Part shown: in pieces, positions 23,343-35,120 of the stretch
Numbering within the stretch: the first letter of the stretch is position 1
How the letters are laid out: each line of letters begins with the position of its first letter
NCBI RefSeq assembly: GCF_011386835.1
Contig: NC_088791.1
Location: 129,928,943-129,992,942, forward strand
DNA length: 64,000 nt
Direction of reading: 5' to 3'
Source of the DNA: Chrysemys picta bellii
Taxonomy: Eukaryota > Chordata > Testudines > Emydidae
Notes under the pieces: model-generated
Databases searched by the model: none
The model's input: the letters and a program-made list of their open reading frames with translations, nothing else
Told to the model about the DNA's origin: nothing
Position numbers and translations under genes: made by a program

Positions 23343-23799
23343 TCCTGCAGATCAAAGAGGCAGAGCGTGCAGTACACAAAACATTGAAAGATGACGCCAA
23401 ATGTGGACGGAAGCAGAGGGGTTGCTGGAATGCGAAGCAGTGCATCACGGGGCCCTGGGACAGGACCCAGGATGCCCTGTGACCCCGTCCATCTTCCCAG
23501 AACTCTTAGCGGCAGAAGAGATGCTCTGTGGGATAGCTGCCCACAGTGCACTGCTCTGAATACCGCCGCAAGTGCCGATAGTGTGAACACACTATTGCGC
23601 AGGCAGCTGACAGTGTGAACACACAAAAGTGGTTTCCCTTCAGTGCTCTCTGAGTGGCAGTGTAACTGCCTGCGATGTAACTCTGCCAGTGTAGTCATAC
23701 CCTGTGTCTCAATAGTCACCACTCATTATTTGTGGACGACAACTTGTCTATTTGAGAAAATGTGTATCCATTTTAACTAAATTAGGCACTGGGAGGGAA

Positions 23800-23944
23800 G
23801 AAAAGGTGTTGATCGGTGGGGCCACCGGCGGATGGGAAGCATTGGGGGAGGGCGAGGAGCTGGCTGCCAGTGGGTGCTAAGCACCCACTAATTTTTTTCC
23901 ATGGGTGCTCGAGCCCTGGAGCACTCACAGAGTTGGAGCCTATG
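23800..23944. mobile_element. hAT fragment (one end)
   Basis: Complement of the right end starts 'CATAGGCTCCAACTCTGTGA' and continues to 'ttagtgggtgcttagcaccc', an end found in non-autonomous hAT families of reptiles. The opposite end and duplication are absent, so it is truncated. Confidence 0.45.
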
Positions 23945-24059
23945 CTACTCATCCCTTGCAGAAGATGAGGTGCCAGATTGGGTAATTGAGGTATCTAGCG
24001 AAATACCCATATTGATGCCACCTTCATAGAGATTTCACTGAGTGAATATTTTGATAGAT

Positions 24060-24735
24060 CTGCAAAACAGGGAACTACAACTCCCATCAGATCCCTGCCC
24101 ACTGTGACTCCCCTTCTTCCTGGGATTATGTTTCCCATCAGCCCACTCCCTATTGCACTTCCCCTGGCCATTTAAGAGGAAAGCTACTGCCCGGAAAGTG
24201 GCAGGACTCTGTTTAGGGGTGGGAGCTGCATGGCAGCAGGCAGCTGCGGAGAAGCCCCAGGACCTGTATGTCGAGTTGCATGTGGAACAGGTTGTGGGTG
24301 CCAGACATCACAGCTGGGAGCCAGTGACTGGGCAGGGAACCAGGACAATAGCAGCCCCAAAGAGAGACGCTAACTGAGCCTGGCCTGGAAATGCACAGAT
24401 GTTTATTAGCTTGAATAGAGACTGGATTGGAGAGGGCACTGAGCCTGAAGAGTCCTGACTCTTGATTGGACTGCTCCAGAGACCCAAACAGGAGCCACTA
24501 TTGCTCACTTTGAACTGGAACTGTTTAAGCCTCTGTACCTAGGGCTTTGCAACCTTTCCTCTTTCCTGCCAGCCCTAGTAAAAACCTTCCCTTGGCATTG
24601 TGTCTGAGTGGTTATTGGGACCCACTAGGGCTACAAGGCCTAGCTGCCGAAGCACCTACAGTACTGCCCTCTGAGCTGCGGTACACCAGGCATGCGACTG
24701 GCACCCTAGAGGTTTGCGGTACAGAGTAACCCCAA
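24060..24735 (+). repeat. LTR-like block
   Basis: Starts near 'gggaactacaactcccatca', has a TATA-like 'ccatttaagagg' at about 24168 and ends 'gcggtacagagtaacccc'. The composition (promoter-like, tandem 'actcccatca' words) is like a retroviral LTR. No TG...CA ends or duplication were verified and no retroviral genes flank it. Nature is inference. Confidence 0.35.
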
Positions 24736-25457
24736 TAATTACACGATTAAACAGATAATCAGTGGCCAACTCTGCAAGCCATTGTGCATCAGCACAATTC
24801 CTCATCCCACTCCCTTAAGAGTAAAATATGGAGGATCAGTTCCTGCTCTCAGTGAAGACAATGGGAGTTTTACCACTGATTTCAATGATCAGGTTCTAAA
24901 AAAGGAAAAAAGAAAAACAGAGCTAATTTCAGTGAAATCTGTTGTTCTGACAGATACGGCCCTTGGAAACATTAAAAATAAATATATAATCCATCTGAAT
25001 ATCTTGTTTGACTTAGTCCCCCTACCTCTTACCAGATATCTCTTGTTTATTTTCATTTCATTAAACTTATCTATATAATTCCTCCATTTTCCAATCCTCC
25101 CTTCCTTTATCCCAAACATACCCACCCATTCTTAGGTCAGGTGTTATGGCCTTTAGTGGCCTAGAATATATTAACCTTTATTTTAAGTATAGTTTCATTT
25201 GTTTTGGTTTCCATCTCCCTTTCCTGTTTAAATGAAAACACAAATGTCTATTCCTCTGCAGTTTGTTCCTGGGGTGTTTCCTGTTGCTATTCTTTCAGTG
25301 AGCTCTATAGTCTTAAATTCCCTATACCACAGTCACAATGGTTAACCTTCATGCTAAGAAGTCTGCTTATAATTGCGGCTTCTGCTGTAATACACTGTCC
25401 ACACTTCATCACCGGGCTGCTCTCAAGACTCACAGCTGTCTGCTTATTTCTAAGTTA
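24736..25457. other. Non-coding stretch
   Basis: Contains a degraded 'caatgggagttttaccactga' motif near 24860, which is part of a dispersed relic family. No gene recognised. Confidence 0.35.
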
Positions 25458-25737
25458 GGCTTGGTCGACACACAGATTTTGTATCAGCACAACTATATTG
25501 GTTGAGGGTGTGATTTTTTTTTTTTAACCAGAACAGTTCTAGTGGGATGATCCCTAGTGTGGATTCAGTTGTACCCATGTAAAAGTGCCTTATACCAGTA
25601 GAACTTATTCCCCTTCCCATATGGGAACAGCTATAGGGGCACCTTTCTAACTGTGTCCACGCTAGAGGGGTTCTGTGCAGCCTTAACTATACTGGAAAAA
25701 TTTAAAGTAATACAACTTTTTGTGTGTAGACAAGGCA
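25458..25737. mobile_element. Harbinger-type MITE with TTA duplication
   Basis: Left end GGCTTGGTCGACACACAGA, complement of right end TGCCTTGTCTACACACAAA. Flanked by TTA on both sides (25455-25457 and 25738-25740), the Harbinger hallmark. 280 bp, non-coding. Confidence 0.75.
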
Positions 25738-25740
25738 TTA

Positions 25741-27116
25741 TAGAGGATCCCTTGAAACTGCGTTTTTCCCCTCATCCCCACCCCTCCAACAGGTACGTTG
25801 GCAATTGTTTAACTATTTCTCTAGTGATGGAAATATGGGTTGGGTTTTTTAGCTGTAAGGTTTTTCATTCTTTTCCCTTTCAGGGCCTGCTCAGATTCTC
25901 CTTGTAATCTTGCCGTCTGTATTTGCGACATCACAGTGCAACCGCACCCTGCATGATGCACTGCCATTTCTTAGCTAGTTACACGGTTGTGGCTACAAGT
26001 TCTGCTGCAAAACCGGGGTGAAAAAAATCAAAGCTGGCCCAGACTAAAGGGCACATATGCAGTTTTTATGAGTCACACCTTTATTTCACAACATATGCTT
26101 CATTATAAGCTGCCAATTTTTTTTCAGCCCCAAACAACATTAGACAGAGAGATGCACTGGAAAAAATACTAAGCACTTTTAATTGTGCCAAGGAAGAACT
26201 GACTAAGGAGGTTAGATAGACTCTCCAGTTAGCTGGATGCGATGGTCTTGTTATTTGTTCGCAGCACAATCCTTGGTGTAAGTAGCATGGTATCACACCC
26301 TCCATTATCTGATTTTTTTTGCTTTTACTTCCTCTTCTTAAAGTTGTGTTAAATCTCTACTACCATAAATTATATCTATCCATTTATTGGTCTGGCTAGG
26401 CATTTCTAGTGGCTGTGAGAATAACGTTATTTATGGCACTCTCAATGCTTTCATTAATTTTTGCATAGTGCTTATGTAGCATGGGAAAAAAATGCCTTAC
26501 AAACATGACAGGTGGACAGATAGGCAGCACCTATTGCATCACTCATAGTCAATAATTCTTACATTATCCAGGATCTTATTGCCAGCAAGTTGCTTGACCT
26601 GTCCTACATGACTGGCACGGTAGGACTGGGGTTAGCTCAGCTCATCCCTGCCGGATACTCAGTTTGCCACAGATCTTGCATCAGGGAGGATAATTCTAGA
26701 GAGGGAAAAGCCCCTCTATATCCTTCTCAACTCAAATGCAGCAAAAGCTCACCCAACGTTAAGTCATTTGAGTGTCTCTGGTGAAACTGAGTCCAGTGAC
26801 AATACTAACTTGCCCATTCAAGTAAACGATAAACCTCTAGGCACCAAAGGTTTCCTAGAGCAGTTGTTAGATGATGTGTCTAATAGGGCAATGACATTTT
26901 CAGGACTCGTTATTATTCGTCTTGCAACTCATATCTAAGAATAAGCTCTACCATTCATTCACACACAGACATAAATAGAAAAAACCCCACTGCAAATGAT
27001 CAGTCTATTTTTCCTATAGGGAGAGTCTGTTATTTATAACACCACTAGGGCAATGCTCAGACATTATAGTTGGGGGAGGGGCTAGATTAACAGAGATGTA
27101 AGTACTACAGAGGAGA
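25741..27116. other. Non-coding stretch
   Basis: AT-rich; no gene, transposon end or RNA could be supported. Confidence 0.4.
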
Positions 27117-27400
27117 GATGGTCCAGTGATTGGGGGCTAGTTTTGGACTCTGTAAAGCCAGGTTCTATTCCCAACTGTGGTATAAACTTTCCCTCTAACA
27201 TTCTACAAGCCACTTAGGCTCAGATCCACACAGGTATTTAGGCTTCCAACTTCCACTGAAATACCTTTGGGGGTCTGGGCCTTAGTCTCTCTGTGCTTCA
27301 GTTCTTCAGCTGGAAAATGGGAATAAGAGTATTTCCCTACTTTGCAGGGCTGTTGCCAGGATAAATACATTAAAGACTGTAAGGTGCTCCGATACTCTGG
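27117..27400 (+). repeat. MIR/CORE-SINE copy, sense orientation
   Basis: Has the box-A-like start 'tggtccagtgattggggg', 'aagccaggttctattcccaa', a central insertion-bearing stretch with 'ctctctgtgcttcagttctt', 'gaaaatgggaataagagtat' and 'agggctgttgccaggataaa', ending 'taaggtgctccgatactctgg'. It is nearly full length, but divergent. Confidence 0.75.
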
Positions 27401-27626
27401 TAATGGGGGGGGGGCATAGAAATTCTTAAGATGGTCTAATGAATTTCAGTTGACTGCTAATAAATCAATTTTAGTGGCTAATTATGAATTATTATTTTTA
27501 TGAGGAAAACTATGGAGAGGAGTGCTGCATTTTGTCTTTCCCCTCTTTCTACTTGTATCAATTTTTGTCTTGCTTTCCTTTAGTTCCGCAGCTACTTTTC
27601 ACCCAAACACTGATCGTACTTATGCT

Positions 27627-27763
27627 CAGAGGTGCTGGAACAATTTTTATAGCGGGGGTGCTGAGAGCCATTGGACAAAACTGTAATCTCTGTATACAAT
27701 GGAAACCACTTCAAGCCAGGGGGTGCGGCAGCACCCCTCATGCCCCTAGTTCCAGCACTTATG
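27627..27763. mobile_element. Short hAT element with perfect 8-bp duplication
   Basis: 137 bp. Ends CAGAGGTGCTGGAAC and, complement of the right, CATAAGTGCTGGAAC. Flanks are cttatgct on both sides (27619-27626 and 27764-27771), identical. The inner part pairs 'gcgggggtgctgagag' with 'ggtgcggcagcacccc'. Non-coding and recently inserted by its intact duplication. Confidence 0.92.
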
Positions 27764-27771
27764 CTTATGCT

Positions 27772-28650
27772 CTGGGACAGCTGGGAAGTGGTACCATTAG
27801 CTTTTGAGGAGAAGGATACGTAGAGCTGGATGTTACCCTGTGTAATGTTGGCATTAGAGACCAACAGTTAGGTAGGCAACCTGTACAACTGGCTTCAAAT
27901 TTGGTTCCAAAACCTGAACAAAAATTGGATCTTTACTGCTTTTGAATGTTATTACAAACTAGAAACTTAGAGAAGGTAATTGAAAGGATTTGTTAGGGCT
28001 TGTGAATCAGACGAATCTCGGGTGACTTATTGTTTCACACTGAGTTATATGAACCCTGCAGTTTCTTGTGATTTAGGCAAGACAAAGATCATGTGAAACT
28101 GAGCAGGTTTGACTGAGTTAGAGGATGGAAGTGGCGGGTCCACAGAAATTAGAGCCAGCTAAAATGTTGAGTGAAACCCCTGTATGTAAGGACACAAAGG
28201 ACCCTAAGGATACAAAACACAATGAACCATGCCTCAAGCAGCAAGTAGGAGAACTCCCTGACCAGGAAGTTCTTATGTTTATTAACAAGTGTAGTATGGC
28301 TCCAACGGTCAGCAGAAATGGAATTAACCTGTAGTGGGGAAGAAAAAGCAGGATGCTCCATTTTGGGAAGAGTATGGGAGAAGAAGATAGGACCAGCGAC
28401 TATTTTGTGACCTAAAGCACCCACAATACTTACACAACTTGTATTTCTCTTACTGTTCTTTCTCCCTCTTGATATTGGCACTTTTATGAATGGCATGAAT
28501 GGCATGGCAGTGCTGGAATGCTGGTTGGTGATGGGGTTGTGATAATGCCGGGGAATAGATTAAACCAGGAAGCAAATGAATGCGTGTCTAGTGACTGAAA
28601 TGGGGCCCGGGAGACAACAAACCTAAGCTCTATTTTCAGATACACTGGGG
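27772..28650. other. Non-coding stretch
   Basis: No gene or element recognised; only small open frames without protein character. Confidence 0.4.
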
Positions 28651-28960
28651 GGTGTATGTCTACACTGCCACTGGGTGAGCACATCTCCCAGCCTAGGTAG
28701 ACAGACACATGCTAACTCTGCTTGAATTAGCACACTAAAAATAGCAGCGTGGCCATGGCAGAATGGGCAGCGACATGGGCTAGCTGCCCAAGTACAAGTA
28801 CCTGACACCCTGGATCTGTACTCATGGGGCTAGCCTGTGCTACTGCCCAGGCTGCAGAATCCACACTGCAATTTTAAGTGCCCTAACTCGAACAGACCTA
28901 GCATGTGCGTGTCTACCCTAGTGGTGGGGCATGCTCCCAGCTGCTATGTACACATACTCT
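28651..28960. mobile_element. Foldback MITE, 'GTCTACACTGCCACTGGG' family
   Basis: Left end 'gtatgtctacactgcc', complement of the right end 'agtatgtgtacatagcagct'. Inside, 'taaaaatagcagcgtgg' and 'gggctagctgcccaagtac' pair with later blocks. The same family is split at 16518-16909. Confidence 0.7.
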
Positions 28961-29400
28961 GGGTGACTTCGGACAAGTCCTTTAACCTGTGGAAGGGCAG
29001 GTCCAGGCACAAACTTGCACTGAAATAACTCAATCAGTTGTAATATACACCTTTTGTTATTTCAGGCACGCTGTGCATAGATACTTATTTCAGCATAAAA
29101 TGTCCTATTTCAATGCAACTTAAACAGGTAAAAAGATTGTTAGATGGTGAATAGCTAAACTGATCTAGAGCACTTGTAAATCTAAATGAGAGTATCCCTG
29201 CACGGACTTGCACTGAAACAAAAGGTGTGAATGAAAATTGATGCAATTATTTCAGTGCAAGCCTCGAGTCTCCCAGCTCACCCATTTGCCAAATGGATAT
29301 AACAACGCTTATCCTAGCCTCAGACAAGTATTACGAGGCCTAATTCAAAATTGCAAGGCAATTTGAGATCTCTGGATAACAGAAGTGCAATATGTTGTTA
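28961..29400 (+). repeat. MIR relic split by a MITE
   Basis: MIR words flank the insertion: 'gggtgacttcggacaagtcc' and 'tttaacctgt' on the left; 'cccatttgccaaatgg' and 'acaacgcttatccta' on the right. The interruption is 29014-29261. Confidence 0.7.
29014..29261. mobile_element. MITE with CTTGCACTGAAATAA ends
   Basis: Left end 'cttgcactgaaataac' and complement of right end 'cttgcactgaaataatt' match at 16 bases. 248 bp, non-coding, AT-rich inside. The 'acttgcactgaaacaaaagg' word recurs inside near the right end. Superfamily unknown; no clear duplication. Confidence 0.65.
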
Positions 29401-31553
29401 TTAATAAAAATATTTTTCTATTTTTCCCACCACTCAGGTATTTTAATTGCTTGGATTACAAAACACCACTGTTTGCTTATTAAAACAGAAGTAAAATATT
29501 ATCAGTTACACCACCCTAGGGTAGGGCTGCCTGTAGAGATTTAGACCTGCTTTGCTGCACCTGTTTGTTTTTGCCAAAGCCTCACTTATCACGAAAGTGA
29601 TTTTTTTCTATTCCAGCAGAAGGCTCATTTATACCAGGTCTGCAGCCAACGTCTTTTAAAGCAAGTTTGGAAAGATCCAAAAGGTACTGGGTGGAATTCC
29701 AGTCTGTATGATTTTATCTTGTAAACACCATTATCCTCGGTCGTTACATAACATTAAATATGTCCATATATCAATGCAAAGTAAGGGCTTGATCCTACAA
29801 GGCCCTATGCCTTTCAGGTCCAATCGAGCAAAAACATTTAAGGCCGTGCTTAATTTTAAGCATCTCCGGAGTCCCACTGACATCAAATACATTGCTGGAT
29901 TGGGGCCAAAGGACTCAGCACTTGCAGCAGTGATCCCTGAAAGGGCCAGCATCCTCACACAGCTGCTTGGTAAATGCTTGAGAGAGACTTACGCCAAAGA
30001 CTTGATCATTCATTGCTCGGAGGTAAAGAATACATCAAAAAGTAGAAAGTTGGGGTTTAATACGTCACGGAGTGAGCAGGGAGAGGACTGGACATGTATT
30101 TCCCCCCCCCGTCAAGCTGAAAATTTGCATGTATAGCATATTATATATTTATATGCATGTGTGTTTGTGCATAAATATTTTATTAAGATGATGTTAAAAA
30201 AATTGTGAACAGAGTTTGAGCATAGAAGTTTCTGGTTATCAGGGAATAACATACAGATTATCGAGGGTGCAAAGTTTGGTTTAAGATCAGGTGGCATAAG
30301 GAATACATAATCTGCAGTATCCCCGAATGGAGGTAAAAGGTTGATGGGTCAAAGTACAGGCATTGAGATATGAGGGTATGAAGTTAATAGAGTGGCTATG
30401 TTCGGGTGTGGAGTATAATGAGTGGATATGATGATGAGGATGGATTGACCCTCATTTGGTGAGATTTAATGTTTAGGGAGTTTATGGTTCCAGTTCATAT
30501 GATCCAACGGAGAAGGTCACTTGGTCCCTTTCTCGTAGTGGGAGAACGATGTCACTCTGGCTCTATTACACTCTCTCTCTTGTTCTCTCTCTTTCTCTCA
30601 AACTACCTTATGCAAAATGCAAGTTTAAAGTAGGAAATACAGTAAGGTAGATTTTTCCAAATCCAGAATCTAAATTGTGGACATTTTACTTTCCGTTCTG
30701 GCTTGGAAATAGACGAGAATTTCCAAAATCATCATGGCTACAACCCCAGGGGAGAGGTTAATAAAGCACCAATTTAAGTACAGAAAGGGAGGAGTCCTGT
30801 TTGAACTTTGCTGAGCCAGATGGATTACCTGCAAAAGCTATGAAGATGCTTGTGGCAAAGGCACTGCCCTGTACCTGTAGCTGACAAACAATGGGAAACA
30901 GGGTGGAGGATGCAGGGCTGTAATTGCCAGATAGCTTTCTTTCTGGTGAGACACATGTCAAGCCAACAAAAGCCTGGCTGAGCTTTTTGTTGCATACCAT
31001 TGCACTGTTCAATAAAAATGTTTGCTATAGTTACTATCCTTCTTGCAGGTCTTTAGAATTACATATCCTGGTGCTCATGAGGGTGAAGTATAATACAGAT
31101 CTTGCTTTGAGAGTAGACAATATTTTGTGTCGCTTTCTTTTCTGTTGTTCTTCCATATGATTTTATTGCAGAGAAAATGCACAGCAATAAGAAAAAAGTG
31201 CATGTACTAACATGACCGTCAAGGTGCAAAGATATGGGAAGGACCTGCTGAGATTTCACAGTGCTGTCCTTTGGGGAACCCTGCAAGTTTCATTAAAGCC
31301 TTGGTTTATCAGCCTTTCTGAGGTTCTGAGGCAGAGCGCAGATCCACAGGGGTCCTCCCTAGACGTTTCTGCAGTAAGGGGAAGATAGGAAAATACTGTA
31401 GTTCAGGCCCAGGTGTTTCCCCAATTGAAAATTCATTAATAAAATAATGTGCTTCTATAGGCTTTTTCACCTAGAATCCCTCAGATTTAACTGCTTACTT
31501 AGCCTCCCTGCCGTGACTTTTGAATTGAGACGCTATCTTAAAGTAATCTAGAA
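29401..31553. other. Non-coding stretch
   Basis: 29780-29905 is a degraded copy of the dispersed family at 17750 ('cttaattttaagcatctccg', 'gtcccactgacatcaa'). A TC-rich run lies at about 30573-30600. An open frame at 29708-30136 overlaps the repeat and is not believed. No gene recognised. Confidence 0.4.
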
Positions 31554-31886
31554 CAGTGCTACTCAAAGCCGGTCCACCACTTACTCAAGGAAAGCCCCTG
31601 CCAGTCCAGGCCAGTTTGTTTACCTGCCACGTCTGTGGGTTCAGCCGATCGCGGCTCCCACTGGCCGCGGTTCGCCGCTCCAGGCCAATGGGGGCTGCGG
31701 AGAGGGGCGGCCAGCACATCTGTCGGCCCGCGCCACTTCCCGCAACCCCCATTGGCCTTGGATGGCAAAACGTGGCTAGTGGGAGCCACGATCGGCCGAA
31801 CCTGTGGACGCGGCAGGTAAACAAACTGGCCTGGACCGCCAGGGGCTTTCCCTGAACAAGCGGCGGCCCGACTTTGAGAAGCGCTG
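31554..31886. mobile_element. GC-rich foldback hAT element with perfect 8-bp duplication
   Basis: 333 bp. Left end 'cagtgctactcaaagccggt', complement of right end 'cagcgcttctcaaagtcggg'. The flanks are atctagaa on both sides (31546-31553 and 31887-31894). Nearly the whole element folds back on itself: e.g. 'aggccagtttgtttacctgc' near 31610 against the complement of 'gcaggtaaacaaactggcct' near 31815. CpG-rich in an AT-rich region. Non-coding; the frames in it on both strands mirror each other for this reason. Confidence 0.93.
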
Positions 31887-31894
31887 ATCTAGAA

Positions 31895-33168
31895 CACGCA
31901 ATGTACGTTCAAAGACGTATTCACAAAAAGTAATGTGAATTACTTGGGCTATTTGTTGTGAAAGAAAATGTCCACCTTTTACAGTAGGAATCATCTATTA
32001 TATTAATCTTTGTATATCGGTGTTTGTCAGAATGAAAAAGATCTTTGTATCTTTTATCTAACAAATACATTTTACAAAAATGATGGGCAAAATTTTTAAT
32101 GTTCTGTATTTCAAATCCCAGGAGCATCTCATATGCTTGTGTGTCTGCACCAAGTAGTAAATGCATAATGAAAATATTACAAAAATAACAATGCCTATGA
32201 ATTCATGTCCTGGAAGTTATGATCTATAGTTTAGTTTTAGTCAACACTGTGCTCACTTCCTCCATGCATTCAAACAAGGGATGTCACACAGCCCGATAAT
32301 CTGTGTGAAAGAGTCCTCTGAGACATTTTCTCACAACAGCAACATTTCAGAGAGGAGGAAAACATTCCTGCTGAGAAGGCGGCTTGGAGTATTTCCATTT
32401 TTATGCGATCACATGCGTCGCGCTCATCAGCAAATAGGAATACAGCTCCTGTGTCGTCTAACTTCTGTATATGGAAGCAGGCTCAGGAGGTAGCTCACTG
32501 GGTTTACTAGGAAATTCACTTGAAGCATCTGAGATATCATCTTTTCAGTACGCTTCCTAGACATAACCACCAATGATGAAAGGAAGGCCTCCTTTTCAGC
32601 TCGAATTCACTGGAACGAATCATTTTTAAGTGCCATCAACAACTACAAAGCAGTGGTCTGAACTGCAGCTACATTGATATTTTTTCCCCAGCCTTGAGTT
32701 TAAGGAAGGCACCAAAAAGTGCCTGCATATAACAAAAGTTGTGCGTCAGCACTTTGGTATTAAAAGAACCAGGGGTCAAATCCCTCCCCCTCACTGCAAA
32801 TGTGAAGAAGGGCCTGACTGCAGCAGAACTACTTCGGCTCCGCTTTGCAGGGGCTGTGGGGATTCCACTCCAAGGTTTGCAGTTCCTGCAGGCTGCACAG
32901 CAAAGCCCTGTGAGGCCCTCCATTTGCCCCAAGAAGATGATGGGTGTGAGACGGGGCGGGGCCAAGGGCTCTATGCATACACTGACGAGCATATGGTTTT
33001 GTAGCTGTAGGGGCTACTGCAGCCCTGAGGATCCATGGAACAGATCCACTGCCACGCTGAGGCATGGAGCAGAGGCTTCTATCTCCTACTGCACATGAGC
33101 TATATATAGGGAAGAGCATCACGCAGAACTGGACTGTCTCCAAGAGACAGATTGTGCTCCCATGCTTA
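31895..33168. other. Non-coding stretch
   Basis: Contains overlapping frames at 32.7-33.1 kb that appear repeat-derived. No gene could be supported. Confidence 0.35.
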
Positions 33169-33335
33169 GGCCTTGTCTACACTAAGAAAAAACTCTAGAC
33201 TCCCCTCTTAGATTTGCCCTGACCAGCTAAAATTACACCTGCCTTGTTTACACTAAGATTTTCATGTATGTTAGTTAATACATGTTATTTAACACATGTT
33301 CAAAACATACCTTTTCCCCTAGAGTGGCCATGGTC
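33169..33335. repeat. Degraded MITE end
   Basis: 'ggccttgtctacactaagaa' at 33169 and a second 'gccttgtttacactaagatt' at about 33241 are Harbinger/MITE-type ends in the same orientation. The partner end is not clear. Confidence 0.4.
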
Positions 33336-33584
33336 TTACATGTCTACGCAGTGCGGGAGTGGGGAAGGCACAAGAAGCTTGCCCTCACATGCACAGCCCT
33401 TATGGCAGCCCAACAGAATGGCAAATAATGTGCTTGGGAAATGCAGGGAGCATGCAGTGCTCCAAAGGAGACAGGGCAGAGGTACAGTAGCAAGCAAAGA
33501 GGTTTTCTGCCTCCTTGAAGCACAATGGTCCCCATTGCTTCCCATGGGATGGGCAGCTCCTCGGCCAGTGCAGTGACATGCAGC

Positions 33585-33700
33585 CCCTGCCTCAAAGAAT
33601 TTACATTCTAAATAGACAGGACAGGCACAGGTTGGGGGAAAGGAAGGATTATTATCCCCATTTTACAGATGGAGAAACTGAGGCATTGATTACCGATTTG
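33585..33700 (-). repeat. MIR/CORE-SINE relic
   Basis: 'aagaatttacattctaaata' and 'gacaggacaggcacagg' are followed by the antisense MIR core 'ccccattttacagatggaga' and 'aactgaggca'. Confidence 0.7.
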
Positions 33701-33750
33701 ATCTTTCAAGGTGATGAGCAACCTGGCCCAGATCCAGCAAAGAACTTATG

Positions 33751-33757
33751 CGTGCGT

Positions 33758-33789
<32 letters not shown>
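33751..33789. repeat. (CA)n microsatellite
   Basis: About sixteen CA units after a short 'gcgtgcgtg' variant start. Confidence 0.95.
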
Positions 33790-33791
<2 letters not shown>

Positions 33792-34597
33792 GGTTCTGTC
33801 TGATTGGTTGATTTAACATTTTAAAAACATCTCTCTAGGAATAAAGGCCAGACTTTCAGAAATCAGATTGGCGGACACAGCTTATTCTGACATAACAGGA
33901 GTTCAGTAACAATGGTTACAACAGAATGATCCACAGGCAATTAAGGCAGCCACATGAACACATGTCCTAAGTGCAGTGCCATATACCAAGGACTACCTCC
34001 TGCTGTGCTTATTCAACCCGATAGTCCTTAGCAGGCTTGGGCAAGTGAGGCAATGAATTACTCAAGTGAAGTCAGTGGTACTTCTATGAGTGAAGCAAGC
34101 TGGATTTGATCTCAAGTCACTGGAGTAACATTAAGAGTATCCTAATTACTCCCTTCTGACTGAATAATTGGGCACTCTAGATAAATGAAGTGATTTAAAT
34201 ATAATTTTAAAAGGCACACAGCACTGAGTGGACAGCTGAGGAAGATGAAGCCTTCTCGTTAGCCACTTGGTAATGAAACTCCAAGTGTGGCTCAAATTTC
34301 ATCTGTCCTGCCCCGCTTCCATCAAATTTGCAGAGGTTAAAGAATTTATCAGCAAACCTAGGCTGAGTTTTGAGTGAGTCTTGGTATATTTATAATTTCC
34401 AGTGGGAGCCATTAAAAAAAACTCAGTGGTTTTGCATGGTTTCAACGCCAAACCAGACAACACTTAGTAGTTTGGGATGAGTTTTGCTTTGAGTTTTTGC
34501 ATACAAATCCAAAACACAGGGCAGACTCAGAGGGGAGGAACCCATGCAAACCAAAACTGCTGAGTTTTGCACAGCTCTAATTGTAATCCCTCCACAG

Positions 34598-34860
34598 TTG
34601 TGTTATAATTTATTATTGTTTGTATTGCGGTAGCAGTCAAGGGCTCCAATCAGCATCGGGGCTTCCCTAGCACATTGAAGACAGGATCCCTGGCTAGAAG
34701 AGCTTACAACCTAAACAGACAAGACAGATAAACAGTGGAGGAAGGGAATACAACATACAGGCAAAGTTATTAGGGTATTGGTTGGCAAGACAACTGTCAT
34801 TAGTTTCACAGACACCCCCTCTTGTCTATTTAGATTATTCACTCTTTGGGGCAGGGATCA
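34598..34860 (-). repeat. L3-like LINE tail relic
   Basis: 'tttattattgtttgtattgc', 'ggcttccctagcacattgaa', 'agagcttacaacctaaacag' and 'acaagacagataaaca' match the type of tail repeated at 33.59 and 43.27 kb. Then 'ctctttggggcagggatca' near 34840 is the 3' word of the same family. Orientation tentative. Confidence 0.5.
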
Positions 34861-34869
34861 CATTTTCCT

Positions 34870-35120
34870 AAATGTAGACTGAGGGGAGGCTAGCCATGCA
34901 GCCCCGCCCCTACCTTCCCATCCACCGGAACCCCAAGCTGCCCCCCCCCCCCAAGGCTGGAGGATCCACCAGTCAGTCCCAGTGCTGAGTCGCCCACCGG
35001 CCCCAGCTGGCTGCTGGCTTCTGGCCAGAGCTGAGCTCCCGCCTGCTTTGCAAAGCATGGGCAGGGACAGGCTTGGCTTAGGGGAGGCTTAGCCTCCCTG
35101 GCCTATTATACCCACCACCC
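34870..35120. other. GC-rich possible non-autonomous element
   Basis: Bounded by the inverted words 'ggggaggctagcc' (34880) and 'ggggaggcttagcctccctg' (35082). Includes a run of fourteen C residues at about 34940. No duplication found; nature uncertain. Confidence 0.3.

Larger units (their letters stand above)
19661..23702. mobile_element. PIF/Harbinger transposon, copy A, near full length
   Basis: Inverted ends: GGCCTTGTCTACACTGGCA on the left and, on the complement of the right, GGGTATGACTACACTGGCA. The flanking triplets are TAT and TGT, so the usual TWA target duplication has decayed. About 4.04 kb between the ends holds, in order, a Myb/SANT gene on plus (20065-21576, two exons), an antisense exon inside its intron (20711-21035) and a DDE transposase on minus (22108-23342), in convergent arrangement. 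The architecture matches PIF/Harbinger. Related to but clearly divergent from copy B (transposases roughly 60% identical where compared by eye). All genes are broken. Confidence 0.9.

Noticed and set aside
19661..23702. A domesticated, functional Harbinger gene (HARBI1 or NAIF1-like) at copy A
   Set aside because: Terminal inverted repeats are present and both genes carry stops or shifts, so it is a dead transposon and not a domesticated gene.
29708..30136. 142-codon plus frame as a gene
   Set aside because: Overlaps a dispersed repeat relic and has no conserved motif or splice site.
31556..31855. Mirrored frames on both strands in 31.5-31.9 kb
   Set aside because: They arise from the palindromic hAT element; the repeated MG..ER patterns are the same sequence read twice.
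33751..33789. (CA)n as a Z-DNA or regulatory signal
   Set aside because: Ordinary microsatellite; nothing beside it supports a function.
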